This document shows positions 1 to 12,934 of a stretch of DNA of 64,000 nucleotides, one piece after another. Origin of the DNA: Patagioenas fasciata (taxonomy: Eukaryota; Chordata; Aves; Columbiformes; Columbidae); contig NC_092523.1 of assembly GCF_037038585.1 (NCBI RefSeq), forward strand, positions 34,573,501 through 34,637,500, in the 5' to 3' direction. Under the pieces are notes generated by a model. It was not told the origin of the DNA and did no database searches. It was given only the letters and a program-made list of their open reading frames with translations. How positions within the stretch are numbered: the stretch's first letter is position 1; every line of letters begins with the position of its first letter. The translations under genes were made by a program, and so were the position numbers.

Positions 1-1826
1 TTCTATGGAGCAGGCTCCTCCCTAAGGCATCCTGCAGCTTAAGCTGGTGATTCTCGAGCATAGGTGACGCTTCAGAGCATTTACATTCAGGTAACAAAAC
101 TGTCCTGCCACTATTATTAACTGTAGGGAAGAAAGGGGAAGAAGCCTTCTTTGTAACATAGGAAACTTTTGCAATCATCTTGTCCTAGTGTAAGTCAATT
201 TAAAAAAAAAAAAAAAAAATTTAAAAAAAAAAAAGAGCCTCTATTGGTGCTTTTAAACAGCCACCTCGGTTCTTAATTCAACGGTTTTCAGAGATGGCAA
301 TACCATGTAAGAAGACATTTTGTTCCTGACTACCTAGAAGGACTTCAGCAGGGCTGAATGTGTTCTGGAGTTCACCACAATTACTGATATCACTTTTCCT
401 GTTCCTTTTGGGGGTTTTTTGCACTAAACTTATCTGACCTATTGGCAATACAAATAAACAATACAAGTTAGGAGCAAACTTTGCTTTCCTTAACTTGGCC
501 TAGACCATCTATATCTGTAGCTCTAGCGCACCCTGTGGCCACAGGAAACTAAAAATTGGAGTGTCTCCTCAGCAGAACTATTGACCTTAAAACCACCGGT
601 TAGAGGCCCTTGTTCAAGAGATAATAGGAGGGAAAGAGATTGAGTATTGCTTGTGACAGCCTAGCTCTTTTTTAGCAGACTGCAGTGTATCATTCTATAG
701 GCTATTTGCTTTGGTACAGAAGACTCTATAACAAAGGTTTGTCTAACTATAACTATTTGCCTCAAGAAAACTCAAGCAGAAGGTAAGTAAATTAACCTTC
801 CTATTCTGTGACATTATTGTAGCCTTTGGAAATTAATTTCCTATTCTAGGGTAATACTTAAAGTCTAAAGTAGTCCAGATAACTTAGAGAGATGTACATC
901 TAATTGTTCTCTATAATTCTAATAGTGAGCTCAAAATATTTTTCATTCAATTTTAATTTTGAGGAATAGTAACAAAAATGCATTTTCAGTATTTACTGAA
1001 GCAATGGATATCTACTGATGCTGTGTACGTATGACTCGCCAGTCTCTCATTCTTACAAAAGGACATTTCTTTTACCAGAAGGACACTTCAATCAGTATTA
1101 TGTAATGGTACTCAAAATATACTGCTGTGTACTTTGCTGTCACTGTTTTAAAAGCATTGTTGACTGCCTACGTTCATGTAGAACTGAATTTACCTTTCAC
1201 AAATGTTTGTCATTCTGAACTAATAGGATTACTTTTGAAGAAAAATGCCTTCTGTAGCTGCTCATGCCTTAATAAAAGTATGCAGTGTGTTAAAGATGTT
1301 TCTTAAGCATGTATGCAGAAGTACTAAGAGAATGTAGAAGTAGTAGCATTTGGATAATTAGAAATCACCTCAGTTGTTACAGTTTAAAAGAAATACTTAA
1401 TGACACCTGAAGTGTACTTCTGAAAATACCATTCTCAAAATGACAGTAATGGTCCAGGGAAAATTACATTAACATTAATTGTATGATTTAATAACCCATG
1501 ACAGGCTCACTCACAGAGCGACATAAGTAACATATTAATAACTTTAGCAGATCAAATGCAGGTCGCCTTCATGAATGTAATGATTCAGATCTGTCTTAAT
1601 GTTTGACATTTAAGCCCCAAGCCAGAAGCTGATACAGTTTCATTTTTCAAATGTCTTTCCTGCTGTTCTGATTCATCTCGTAAGGATTTCAGACACACGT
1701 GCTCACTGAAATGATACCCTATAATCCAGATGGTGGCACAGACATTTTTCTTTTCCAGTCTACTCATATCTTAGTTCTCTGACATGCTTATTTATTTAAA
1801 TTCCCATGTTTTTCTTATTTTTGAAG
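1..1826 (+). other. SORBS2: SORBS2 intron sequence (partial)
   Basis: No exon with convincing splice sites was recognised here. The stretch is AT-rich and holds a double oligo-A tract at about 202-234. The first 1.8 kb is taken as intron because the cassette exon at 1827 is preceded by a pyrimidine-rich acceptor (tttcttatttttgaag). Confidence 0.6.
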
Positions 1827-2615
1827 TTGCCTTCCCAAGCACTGTCCCCACTTACCAGACACTTTTCCTCTTCTTGGTCATACATTGATCAAAAGATTCT
1901 CCAGGCTGCCACAAGTGACTGGTTTTCAAGGACTGTTGGGTTTTCACCTTCAAGTCTGTGCACCTTACCTCCTCCACCACTTCCTGACAGTTTTCTTTGT
2001 GACTTAGAAGAACTCAATTCTTTGGCATTAACATCGCAATCTGTAGCAGTGTCCCCAGGTAATAGCATTCACCGACTTAAAGATGATCACTTTATTCCAA
2101 ATACAGAGGTCTCTCTCAGCTCTCCTACAGCTCTTCCTCTGCCCTTTCTTGAATCTACCTCTGCCTCACCTTCAGCCAGCTCATCTCATGACATAGCATA
2201 TAAGCATACCTGCAAAAATACCGAACCAGGAAAAGATGAAGACTTGAGAGGTATACTTGACTCTTCAGTTATTGAAGTACCTAGAGGCTTGTCAGATACT
2301 ATGAGAAAGGGTGAACATGTTGGTGCTATCTGTAACATCCCTTTGCCACATGAAGGTGGCTCTGTCTCCAGAGCGCTAGCTGCAACTGCTGAAAACGAAG
2401 AGGAAATCTGTACTGCAGATCTGGCTGTTCATATAGGGGATGAGTCAAAGCCTCAAGAATCAGATTTCTACAGAGAAACACAAGAGACAACAGAAGAACT
2501 GCCGAGACTCTATATAGAGGAGGATCCGGGAAATGACAATTTAGAATTCCCAATAGCAAGTGGAGGAGACTCCATAGTATGTTATGAAGGATACACTTCA
2601 CTGAATATTGATAAG
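1827..2615 (+). CDS. SORBS2: SORBS2 large cassette exon, linker between SH3-2 and SH3-3 (263 codons)
   Basis: The frame is open throughout and runs from a pyrimidine-rich acceptor (…tttgaag) to a good donor (AAG|GTATTT). The exon is 789 nt and phase 0 at both ends, typical of a cassette. The encoded segment is rich in S, P, T and E with no folded domain. Near its start is a block T-S-D-W-F-x-x-T-V-G followed by a proline run and an acidic/aromatic stretch. As I remember SORBS1 (and more weakly SORBS3), the long linker between its second and third SH3 domains has the equivalent T-S-E-W…T-V-G block and proline run. I infer that this is the paralogous SORBS2 linker exon, probably used in only some tissues. 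The start at 1827 was preferred over an AG at 1839 because only 1827 gives a symmetric exon. An ATG at 1806 is intronic and is not taken as a start. Confidence 0.8.
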
Positions 2616-3615
2616 GTATTTAAATTTCTAAGAAACCTGGCTTTTGCATTCAGATAGCTTACTCGCTATAATTATTCCCTGCCTTCTCCTGCGTTTATAT
2701 GTTTGTATTGTGCACAGGCACAGTTTCATACTATTGCATTGGATAAAAATTGTCAGTGTTAGGGGACAGTCCTTTCTCGTCAGCAGGTGTATACGCCACT
2801 GTAAGTGCTCTGGTGTATCCGTTCGGCCAGTCCTTTCCCTTCTGTCCGTGTTAGCTGCCATCGAGCTGCTGATGCAGAAAGCCAGTGAACCATTTTCCTC
2901 ACTGGCCCATTCACATCACCCCTTTAGAGACTGAGGGCCCAGCAAGCAAATGCTATCAGCAGCCTTTCACAGGAGGGACTTGCCTCCTGCAGAGACTCCG
3001 CCGTTTGTACTTCACATGTGTCACTTCACCAGCTCATATATTTATAGTCCACTCTGTTACAAGAATGTGACTGATAATAAGAGATCAGATTTTGTTTGGC
3101 AGTTATTTCCCCTAAAATCCCTCCCCAGTTCCTCTTTGGGACAGTGCAACACTGAACTATCTTAAATGTGTGCCAGCCATTAAATTCCACAATATCACTA
3201 CACAGATTGTGTGGTTTCTAGGCAAAGTTTTAGAACAGATCTTTTCTGTCCAGCACTGTTCAAAAAGTTGTTTTGGCTGGCATATGCAAAAATGTAAATC
3301 AGATACTTAGGACAACATGTTTTATGCCAAATTTAAAACTGGTTACTTGAAAAGATTTTGCAGGCTGCCTCTGCCCCTATTTCAGCTGAAAAACACAGGA
3401 GAAAACCATAATAGATATTAAATCAACTGCCACAAATAGTGACTTGTTTTGATTTCTGAGGGAAGGATTTTCTTCCAGAATAGTAGACTGACTAATTATA
3501 AAATTAGCATCACATTTCTGACTGTTCAGGTTAGTTACATGACTCCATGTTGTGCATTTTATGTCCTTCGTAGCTGGTTTAATAGTACAATTCTCATTTT
3601 TCTTAAACAATTAAG
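2616..3615 (+). other. SORBS2: SORBS2 intron
   Basis: Intron between two candidate cassette exons. Nothing else was recognised; the short open frames here are not supported. Confidence 0.55.
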
Positions 3616-3804
3616 CCGGCTCTACTTTCTGTGGGGACATCAGGAGACACTGATCCTACCTTCCACCTTTCTTCTAACCATCCATTTCACTCTGCCAAGG
3701 CATCAGCTTTTCACTCTGTTCCTATAACAACCCTGGCTACTGCTGCCCTCTCACCTCCTCTCCTTTCTAAACCCTCAAATCAGCAGGAGAAAGGCTCACC
3801 AAAG
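3616..3804 (+). CDS. SORBS2: SORBS2 candidate cassette exon (63 codons)
   Basis: An open segment lies between a pyrimidine-rich acceptor (tttttcttaaacaattaag) and a strong donor (CCAAAG|GTAAAG). It is 189 nt, phase 0-0, so it can be included or skipped in frame with the flanking SORBS2 exons. The product would be S/T/P/H-rich and disordered, ending in a Q-Q-E-K-G-S-P-K stretch, which suits the unstructured linker before SH3-3. I do not recall an orthologous exon in mammals. The call rests on frame, phase and splice sites and could be a chance exon-like segment. Confidence 0.55.
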
Positions 3805-6528
3805 GTAAAGGTAATTGCACCCTTTGAGTATGGATTGTTGCAACTCTTCATGTCTATTAAATAACTGCAAGACTAACACTGAGTTTGATCTTTTCAGAGG
3901 TATTGTTTCCTTTACTAATATTAAATAACATAGCACATGGAGTATTAAGATAGGCCTTCTTCAACTGAAATACAAGGTAAAACTATAACCGTTATGATAC
4001 AATGAAATAGCTTAAGGAGATACCAGAGATGGGAAAGCAGAAAGCCTTCAATTCAATTTCAAGTCCATGCCAGGGCATCAGTAACTCTTATTTAATTGAA
4101 AGAAACAGAGTCATATTCAAGTACACAGAAACTAAGCAACATTTGTAGTTTTAAAGTGTTTGCAATTTCAATCGAAAGCTTGGGTGAAGAGTCACAAAAG
4201 CACCACTGCAGAATTCATTTTCTAAATACCAGTTCTGTTAGTCAAGGACTAGACAAAGATTATTCCCTCTTCAAGACTACACTTGGTGTCAGCACTGCAG
4301 CTCTGTGGCAGAAAAATGAAATCTGGGAAGCCAATTGCTCTAGACAGACAAAGTCAATTTCCAGTGCAGCTTAGACCCAGAGTCAGTTTCTAGTGCTGTC
4401 ATCCAGAGAGCCCATTTGCTCGTGGAAAGGAGAAAAAGTCATGTAAAAAGTTGGAGAAGCTGTACTAGAAAAAGAGATCATTAAATCAGTAGGAAAAATA
4501 AATAAATAAATAAATAAAATTTAAATAAATCTGCCACATCTTACAGTTTTTGCTCATAGAAAACCCAGACATAAAGGGCTTGCAGAAGTCTTAAGGTCCA
4601 CCAGCTCTGTTGGTTTTTTTTGATAAAGTAGGGAAGAGACATCAGGTTCTTTCGAGGGCATGAATCTGTCATGGGTTTAGGTATGTTTCACCTCAAAGAA
4701 GGGCTGAAATACAGTATTGCATTTGTTTGTGCAACTTTTAATAATTTGTGAGTTGTGCAGTGCTTTTGATGGGTACTTTTTGCTTAGCTTAACAAAATTC
4801 AGGAAATTTCCTCATCTACACTGAAATTCTTTTTAGGTGACCCTGATACTCCTTGCTTTTGTTTGGGCAAGGCATGTTAATCCCAGCTGAAAATAAATGA
4901 AGGGAATATCTGTTTTGAGAGCTAAAAGATCTTCTCCTGGGACCCCCCCAGAGAGGGCACTGCTCTCCACTGGGCATGGCAGGAAGCAAGACACTGAGTA
5001 ACCCTGGGAGATGATCCATCTTGCAGGCACAAGAGCCTGAGTACTGACAAGAACTAGAGGTCTGGGGATTGGTACAGAATTCTAGCTCTTAATTTTTATT
5101 TTCAAACCATTTCAAATCTTCTAGGGAATAGATTCCTTTATAAACTTAATCAGTATAGACTTACTTACCTATTTGAAAATAGTTGAAATTATTGGACACA
5201 CTCCTATGGACAACAGATTTTTTTTTTCACAATCTTTCCAAAACGATATAAAGATTTGCTTCCTTGCAAGGGTAAGCAAACCTTTTCCAGCAGTCAACAC
5301 TGACTACATTGGCAGGATAGAAAGCTGCTTTAAATAAGTGTAGCCAGGTTTTGGCTGTCATAATTTCTTGCCACTTAGTCTAAAGACTGGGCTTGAGAAG
5401 GAAGGACGGTTCCCACCTGCTTCTGTTTGTGCCTGCTGTCCATTATTAAAGTCTTCTCTCAACTGCTACAGCAGAAAGAACATGAGACATTTCCAAGACT
5501 CAAATATCACAAGTGAAGGGATGTTCTTCAGGGAGTTCTTGAAACTGTATACTGATACCTTGGTAATTTTTGTTGATGTAAAGATACATACATACATATG
5601 TATGTGTGTATATATATTTTTGGAACGTGGCTCAAATCTAAAGTATGACCAGGGATTTGGGCATTAGACTACAGGAGCTATGGGTGGGAAGTGTCATTTT
5701 GCTCCATGTTGGTAAGAGGGATGTGTTCTCCAAAGGAAGAACTCTGAAGACACTCCCCATGGAGAAATGTTGATGTTTTCCTGCCTCCTGGGCCTCCATT
5801 GGTATCCTTTTTTTTTTTTGTTATTCACCCTCTCAGCTCCTAAGAGGAGACTGTTCTTCTGTCTTGCCACATTCTACTGGCAAACAGTCACAAATACCAA
5901 AGAAAATGTTTCTAGTGTCAGCCTTCTACTCCTCTTGCATTCCCCCTGACTCACCTCGACCCTGAGAATTCACATTTGCTGCACACCCCCCCTTAGGAGC
6001 TGAATTCAGTCAAATACTTACCTGATTGATACTGATAATAACAAAACGAGGGTTTTTTTTCTTGAAGTATTTTCCATCAAGTATTTACTTGCTTTCTAAA
6101 TGCAGCTTTAAGGTCCGTGTTCTGTTTACTAGCAAGGAACTACAACATTTGTCATTGGTATTTCTAAGATAGTATTATATTTCTGCTCTGTGCTGTTGAG
6201 TTTTTCTCTATGATTAACTGAGCTTCTTCAGTGGGTACACTTGCAATAATAACTGTTCTTACTCCAACTGCAAACACTGTGCGTGATTAATTTTTGATCT
6301 GTAATGTGTAAGAGCATGTGCCAGAGCAGCAAACCCTTGGAAAAAAAGATACAGTGACTGCAATGAAAATACCATATACTAATAGTACCATTGTTTGCAC
6401 CTGTAACACACTTGCTTTTTGTTATCAAGAAAGGCATGTCCAGTTTGCATGTATGAATGGAGCAACAAAAATCCCCTGATGCTTCATTCTTAAACTCTCA
6501 CTTGACACAGGTTTTGTGGTTTTTCTAG
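3805..6528 (+). other. SORBS2: SORBS2 intron
   Basis: Intronic DNA with an (AAAT)n microsatellite near 4496-4520 and an ACATA/TATG-type simple repeat near 5585-5618. Two GCATG motifs, one a full TGCATG at 6446-6451, lie within 100 nt of the next exon. No gene was seen. Confidence 0.55.
6446..6451 (+). promoter_or_regulatory. TGCATG, possible RBFOX splicing element upstream of a cassette exon
   Basis: The hexamer lies 78 nt upstream of the 36-codon exon at 6529. A shorter GCATG sits at 6434-6438. RBFOX proteins bind UGCAUG and, when the site is upstream of an exon, usually favour skipping. The motif is seen directly; its use is inferred. Confidence 0.35.
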
Positions 6529-6636
6529 GCTAATTTAAGGAGAGAGATATTTATTATGGGTAAACCTCCTCGTAGCCCCGTGATGACTAAGAGATCCTGC
6601 AGCTCACCTGTCAGAGGTCACAGCTATTCACACAGG
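6529..6636 (+). CDS. SORBS2: SORBS2 candidate cassette exon (36 codons)
   Basis: A 108-nt open segment, phase 0-0, between the acceptor gtggtttttctag and the donor CACAGG|GTATGG. The first half is hydrophobic/basic and the second half is S/P/R-rich (K-P-P-R-S-P-V-M-T-K-R-S-x-S-S-P-V-R-G), the kind of phosphorylatable proline-arginine linker found between SORBS SH3 domains. It keeps the frame of the preceding and following SORBS2 exons. No mammalian counterpart was recalled with certainty, so this is a supported prediction rather than a recognised exon. Confidence 0.62.
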
Positions 6637-9600
6637 GTATGGTACTGGATGCCCAGTGTGCAATAACAGCATTTGCATAGAAAAGGTGCTCAGTGTCCAG
6701 TCTTACAGTATTTTGCTTTGCCCAGGTGTCTCCACACTACCAGTATGCCGTGTTTTCTTCCTGTTGGGCTTCTGTGCTATGTCTGAGTAAAGCCAACAGG
6801 TGTCTGTGTGCCAAAACTTACTGTATAAATCCATTAGTGTATTGTATCTCTGCAGTGCTACATAGTATTTCCAGTGCTACAAGATGTAAGAGATCAACGT
6901 TCTTTATATTTAGCCTGTTTTTTCCTAAATTACTCCTCTGTTTCAAAGCACTTCTAGTTTATTAAAATAACAGCTTCTAAGAGTCACAAATTTATACTAC
7001 ATTGCATTTATACAGGCTCTTGTATATAAGCCAAATTCTTGTCTTTGAGTCCGTGTCCTTCTTTTTCCAAATGTTCTGTTGCTGCTATATTATGTTCACT
7101 CAATACTGTCCTCTTTATCCAAACACTGTTATTGCAGTCTGTCATACTCTTTTATCCTCTCCCTCCATATCTGTAGTATACAGTAACATAATTGTAACAA
7201 CTCTACCTAGCCAGAGAGTCAGACTGTTGAGAGATTGCATGAATTGCACTCAGAAAGGTGGTCTAAATTATGAAAACAAAAACAACAACAAATGCCAAAA
7301 CCCAAAATCTGTATGGAAGTCCAACTGGGAATAAGATCCATAAAAAAGGGATTAAGCCCTATTTTAATTTTGCATGTTACTCCAAATGAATAGTGTGTAA
7401 CCAATATATCGAGAGGAGTATATCGGTCAACATTTAGTGCATTTATGTCCTTATTTCCAAAATGACAAGATCAGAAATTGTACACCTGATTTGCATGTTA
7501 GGACTATACAGAACTATTATATGTAAGTGCATATCAATCATGCATGAGAATCAGGTGGATGACTGGGACTACTGACTTGAGTGCACATTTTTTAATGTTT
7601 TGTGGACTGAGCCCTACAATTTTTCCAGGAAACAGGATAGTTTAGTGAACTGAGCCGTAGTGGGCAACTAGAAATCTTAAACACCTAGAGCCACCCATAG
7701 GGTGAAGCATTTCATGTCGTCTCTTGAGCACAAGTAGCCAGACCTGGCAACAGTCCCCTTTCCAGCCAGTGGGAATGAGAGCTTAGGGAAAGGAAACTGG
7801 GAGAAAGCATCCTGATGTCAGCTGGGGTACTAGTGAGGAATGCATTTGGATAGAGAGTAAGCTCCAAGGTCCCCCTCTGCAGACACAGCAGATTACCATA
7901 GTTTTCCCAGATTCTGATTCCGTCAGTTTTCTTTGTAGCAGTAACAGCTGAAAATCTTTATTCACCTTGATTTTCTATCATATGTTTCTACAGGAGGTAA
8001 CTGGCAATAAAATGCTTTAAGGCATTGAAGCACATGCAGAAAAGGATGATAATACCAACCTACCTAATTTCTTCCTTGGTATATGTTCAAAGCATAAGTC
8101 ATTTACAGTATTGTTTAGGACATTGACTTTTACTGTTTGCAAGAAAAATCCGTAACCTTCATTCTCTTGCATTTCTGATGGTCTTTGGTATTCAGCTCAG
8201 TTACAGACCTGATGAAAGATTAGCAGAGAATAATGTCATATCCCAGTCCAAATACCAACAAATCTGCCCGGTGGAATATTCTCTTGCTTAAGAAGAGAGC
8301 TGTTGTAGGGGATTTACTGAGAAATAAAATGTCTAATTTGCAATCTTTATTTTGGATTCTTCAGTAAAAAATATCCATCTTTTACACTGGCAGAGGAGAG
8401 TTAAATGAGAGGGACAAGAGAATCAAAGAGTGTAAACAATTTGGTTTTTAACTTTGAAAACCTCTTTCCCATCTAGCTGTCATTAATATGAATAAAAGTT
8501 CTGTAATCTATCTGCCTGCATCTTTCGGCACCTTTTAAAAATTATACTCTACAGACTGTAGAATGAGGTGGAGAATATTCACAATATTTTCTGCATAAAA
8601 AACATGATGAAAATAAATTTATCTACTTCAATTTCATCTGGGGGGCTTGGGGAGGGTAGGGGGGAAGCACATTTGAATATTTAATTTATGTCGTCAGCAT
8701 TCTCTCATGGAAGATTGTGTCATCTTCAGGAGTAAACTGAAGCAAGATGAACTGAAATAGTCAAACCTGGGAAAGAGAGAACTATGGAGCAATAGACAAA
8801 TCCCATGGCTTCAAGATCAGGTTGCAGTTTACTCACTGTACCAAAGCAAGTGCTATGAGCTGTGTTTGATATCCATACTCCCAAAACAGATACAGTTCCC
8901 AGACTTGTATCAGACTGGCAGACTCCACAGCACGACCACAGGGCATCCTCAGTCAACAGAGATTATGGTCACTGCTCACATCAAGTGCTCTCCAAGCAGC
9001 TGTTCCTGAGCTGTTTCTGGCCCCAGCCAGACTCTAATGAGTAGAAGTCAATGTCTTTCTAAGCAGGATATATTTTCTGTAGTTGGTTAATATTTTTCAT
9101 TTCCATTGTGTCCAGATTCATTGGATATTAGTGGCAGGTAATGCTCCATTAGAAAGGAAAGTTAGTTCCTTTCATAAAGCTTTGCACTGGAAATACAAAC
9201 TACTTTTTCCTCTGAAGTAAAGGCGTTGTCATTTTCACTCAATGACATGCATTCTTTCAAAAATTGTTTCTGTTTTTTGCCTCCCAACAGCCTGCATGGC
9301 TTTATGCTCCCCCTCGAGATGAAACAGAATTAATTAAGCATAGCATGTTAAGTGTGTGTGTAATGTAAATTTGTATGGTTTTTGTCTATGAATATTTCAA
9401 ATTCTGCCATTACGTACAGGAGATTTTATTTCTGCTTACCTAAAAGTGTACCTTGTCCAATGAATGTGTAATGTTCATCTGTTGTATTTGATTTTTCTAA
9501 TGCTATTTCTGTTTCACAGTGAAGAGGCAGCAGGGTTCTATTCCAACTCTCTACTCCACTAGAAATAGAAGGGACTATTGATAAAGTTCACAGTTTTGTT

Positions 9601-9821
9601 TTAGTTTTTATTATGTCTTCCAAAAATCAGATCTTTAAACCCGCCAGGATTCTGTTGCTTGCTATGCCTCTTCAAGATTTGTTGTGAGTTGGAGCCGGGG
9701 GCGGGAGGGATGTTGTTTTACGCAAGGTGGAGCTCTCAAACAACTACGTATCGTGTCCCTGTCCAACTATTTGGACCTTAGACTATAAATCTTTATTACA
9801 TTTCACATCATTTCATTTCAG
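6637..9821 (+). other. SORBS2: SORBS2 intron
   Basis: AT-rich intron. No further exon, RNA gene or repeat family was recognised. Confidence 0.6.
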
Positions 9822-9871
9822 CCACAGCGCCCTGTGCTTGCTCATGAAAACATACAGAGTGGGGGGGAACC
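9822..9871 (+). CDS. SORBS2: SORBS2 linker exon immediately before SH3-3 (50 nt)
   Basis: A strong acceptor (catttcatttcag) and a consensus donor (GAACC|GTAAGT) bracket 16 codons plus two bases. The peptide P-Q-R-P-V-x-x-H-E-N-I-Q-x-G-G-E-P closely matches the SORBS2 segment that joins the linker to the third SH3 domain in mammals. It begins in phase 0 and ends in phase 2; the next exon supplies the G that completes the final proline codon. The phase change means this exon must be present for SH3-3 to be read in frame. Confidence 0.94.
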
Positions 9872-12800
9872 GTAAGTATACTTCTTGTCTACTCAACCAA
9901 ATCCTAACATTTCGGCAATAGCCAGGGCATTGTCAAATAATTTGTTAACTTGCCAAGTACAATTATGAAGAGATTTCAGAAATTTACAGATAATTGCATG
10001 ATGTAGGAAGAGACCCAAGAAGGTACCAGAGGGCAAAGCCTTAGTAGTTTGATTTACATCAAACTCAGACAGATGTGCCAACTTACAGTTCCCCATCATT
10101 ACACTTTAAAGGGATGATAGTTTTGTAAAATAAAAGTTTAACTTTTTTTATTCTCTCAAATTTTACATCTCAGCAGAATGTCAATTAAAGATTTAACATT
10201 GGTTCAACTCATCTGCTTTACTGACTTGACACAAATTATTCAGAAACAGTTCTGGATGTGGACTGAGAGAAAATAGTAACTTGATAATGTTGATCACAGG
10301 CACACAGGCTCACCCTTTTTTTGTGTAATCTACGTGTGCAACTTAAAAATAAGATACAAGAAATCCTTTCTGAAAACTGGAGAACCTTGATTTCAAGTCT
10401 TATTTAAAAAAAAAAAAAAAAAACAAAAAAAACCCAAAAACAGCTAAGCACTTGGGATAAAACATACAAGGCATGTAAGGGCTGTTTCAGTACTGACTGT
10501 TAAAATAGAAGTTTGGTGCAAGATTGTTTTGATTTTCTTCATTTTTTTTCCCCCCAGTTTTGCATTTGGGTCCTGCTAGCGTCAGAGCACATTGGAGAAT
10601 GCTCTTATTAGAGGAGTTCTCCTAAATGTTATGAAGGCTTAGCATGTAAAAATATTTAAAAGTTTAGCTGTTAGTCACTTGACGGAATGTCAAGAGAGAA
10701 GAGAGGGACAAAATATTACCAAATAAATATACCACCAATAATATATAATTAAAATTGGACATTTTGGTTTTAATCTCACTAAAACCACAAGGTCCTGTTA
10801 GTATTGTTGAGCATACTGAAGCAACTAGCTCCATTTTGAATGCAATAATTATCTAATTAATTTTGTTCAATATAGTTTAGGTAGTTCAGGACTAAAGTTA
10901 CTTATTCTTAAAATTAAAAATAGAAATATATTTAAATTGCCAACCAACCATTCTTTGTCTTAAATGTGTATTCTGTTAATGTTGTAAAGGGTAGTAGACT
11001 TTTTGTATTTAAGAAAGTCTTAGATTAGCAAGGAGAGAATGAAAATACAACAAAGGAGTTATTATCTAGAAATGACTAAATTTCTAAAGTACAAAGAAAG
11101 CTAATTGGGAATTTCTTGTTACTGTATTTGAGTAAGTAATTGGCTTCAATCCTATTCATGATACATGACATCTGCAACTCCTGTACCTTTGGAAGCTGCA
11201 TTTAGTCAGTTTTGGAATATCATCATAGCTCTGCTTTCCTGGAATAATGATAAGCATGACAGAAAATGTTACTGCCATTTAGCTAAGAACAGATTGTTCT
11301 TACTCCTGCTACACAAATTACCAGAGTTAATTGCTTAAATAACCAGTCCCATTCCATTTTGTTACTGTGATTAAAATATAAAATCAGACTTTTCAGATTT
11401 GAGGAGATAACTGCCAGTCAGGAGGAACTAAATTAAAATAATTTTTTCTTGGGAAAATGTCTTTGTTTTTTCCAAACCAGCTATGTGAAAAATAGGTCTA
11501 GTTTATTAATTATGACCATCATTACACTAAGCCTAGCACCCATCTGTATATAGATTTTTAGAATGGGACTTTCAGTAGCAGGAGTTTTTTACTGAAATAA
11601 GCATTTCATTTAAGCCTGAATGATACAGAGCTAATGGAAATATTCAGTATCAGCACTTCAAAGGGAGAGTTATTTTGTTTTTATTAGGGCAAGTATAATG
11701 GCATTAAAGTTTTAAAGTCAGTTGACTGTTGTTAAGAGGGAAAGTGGACATGATTGTGTTTTGTTTCATTATTTTGAAATCAAGAGTATTTGCTTTGTAC
11801 AATTTCTGCAGTTGTACCCTGCTCCTTTACACAGTCACAGGCTGGGGCACAGATGGTGAGAAAAAGAGGCAGATTCTGACTCTGCAGCACTTATGGGGTT
11901 TTGCAGCAATCTTCCCGTGGGCTCTCAGCCCAAGCACATTTAGTTCCCCCTATTACAAGTTTATTGCGATTCTTTCAATTCCAAGAAACTCAGTTAAAAG
12001 CTGACAAGGAGTATAAGATGATAAATGTAGGAATCTCATACATCTTTCATTTATCCACCTCAGATCCTTCAATCTGCAGCCCCTGGCCAAGGTGGAGGTA
12101 CAAGTCAGTGTCTGAGTACCATTTCAGTTTCCATCCTTGTGTCCCCTGATCTGATTCAAGCCTGTCCCTCACTCTCAGAATTTTTTTACATACATATATG
12201 TATGTATATATATATATGTAAGAGGGGTGTTCTTAACCAGGAAAGGGATTATGGCAGTATGTTCCCAAGTAGCAATTACTCTTCACCTTCCCCACAGAGG
12301 CAGGCACCTCTTTTGCATGCAGAGCCCTATAGTGCCAGGTCTCCCCCAGCAGCTGCCACTGCAGCATCCAGGCAAGTCCCCCAGTCACGGTGGCACGTGT
12401 GGGAGCCAGGCTTATGGTCACCTTCCTCCACCCACTGCAGAAGGACACTGGGCACTGACCTCTCCTGTGGCACTTTGCTCAGCTGGCGTGGAGAACATGT
12501 ACCCTGGGTTCAGCTTTCTGGAGCTTAAAGGCAGAGCCAAAGTTTTAGGTGCTGATCATGGGGAGTTAAGAGGCTTGTGCATCTATGGACTCCCCTCTAG
12601 AAGTCCTCTGTTTTTTTGATTTTAACTCAACTGCAAAATAATACTTAAAAAAAAGGGAAAAAAAAAAAAAAGACTACGGTGTTTAAAGCAACTGGTTGAG
12701 GAACCGTAAGGTTTGCCCTGAGTCCCCAGTCTTTAGTGTCTGATGAGCTACCTTTCCAATACAGCTTTGTTTACTATAAGTACCAAGCTCTGAAGCTTAC

Positions 12801-12934
12801 CAGGTAAAATGAACCCTTTCCCCATGTATTTACAAGTTTACTTATTAGTTAATGTTTAAACCAGCACCTTTACTTCAGCAAAGGTGCTAAGAACTCTTAC
12901 TTCTTTTTAAAATGCATCATTTGTCCTATTCAAG
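9872..12934 (+). other. SORBS2: SORBS2 intron
   Basis: Contains an A18 tract at 10406-10423, a TATG/TA simple repeat at about 12188-12219, and a GC-richer patch at about 12,060-12,600 with two overlapping 130-codon open frames that I do not accept as exons. Otherwise no feature was seen. Confidence 0.6.

Noticed and set aside
1806-2657. A 283-codon open frame beginning at ATG 1806 as a stand-alone gene
   Set aside because: The first seven codons form the polypyrimidine tract of a splice acceptor and the last fourteen follow a good donor. The middle resembles the SORBS linker and lies in the SORBS2 gene, so it is a cassette exon.
12139-12619. Two overlapping frames of about 130 codons in a SORBS2 intron
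   Set aside because: The reading phase does not fit the neighbouring SORBS2 exons, the composition is proline/alanine noise from a GC-rich patch, and no family is recognisable.
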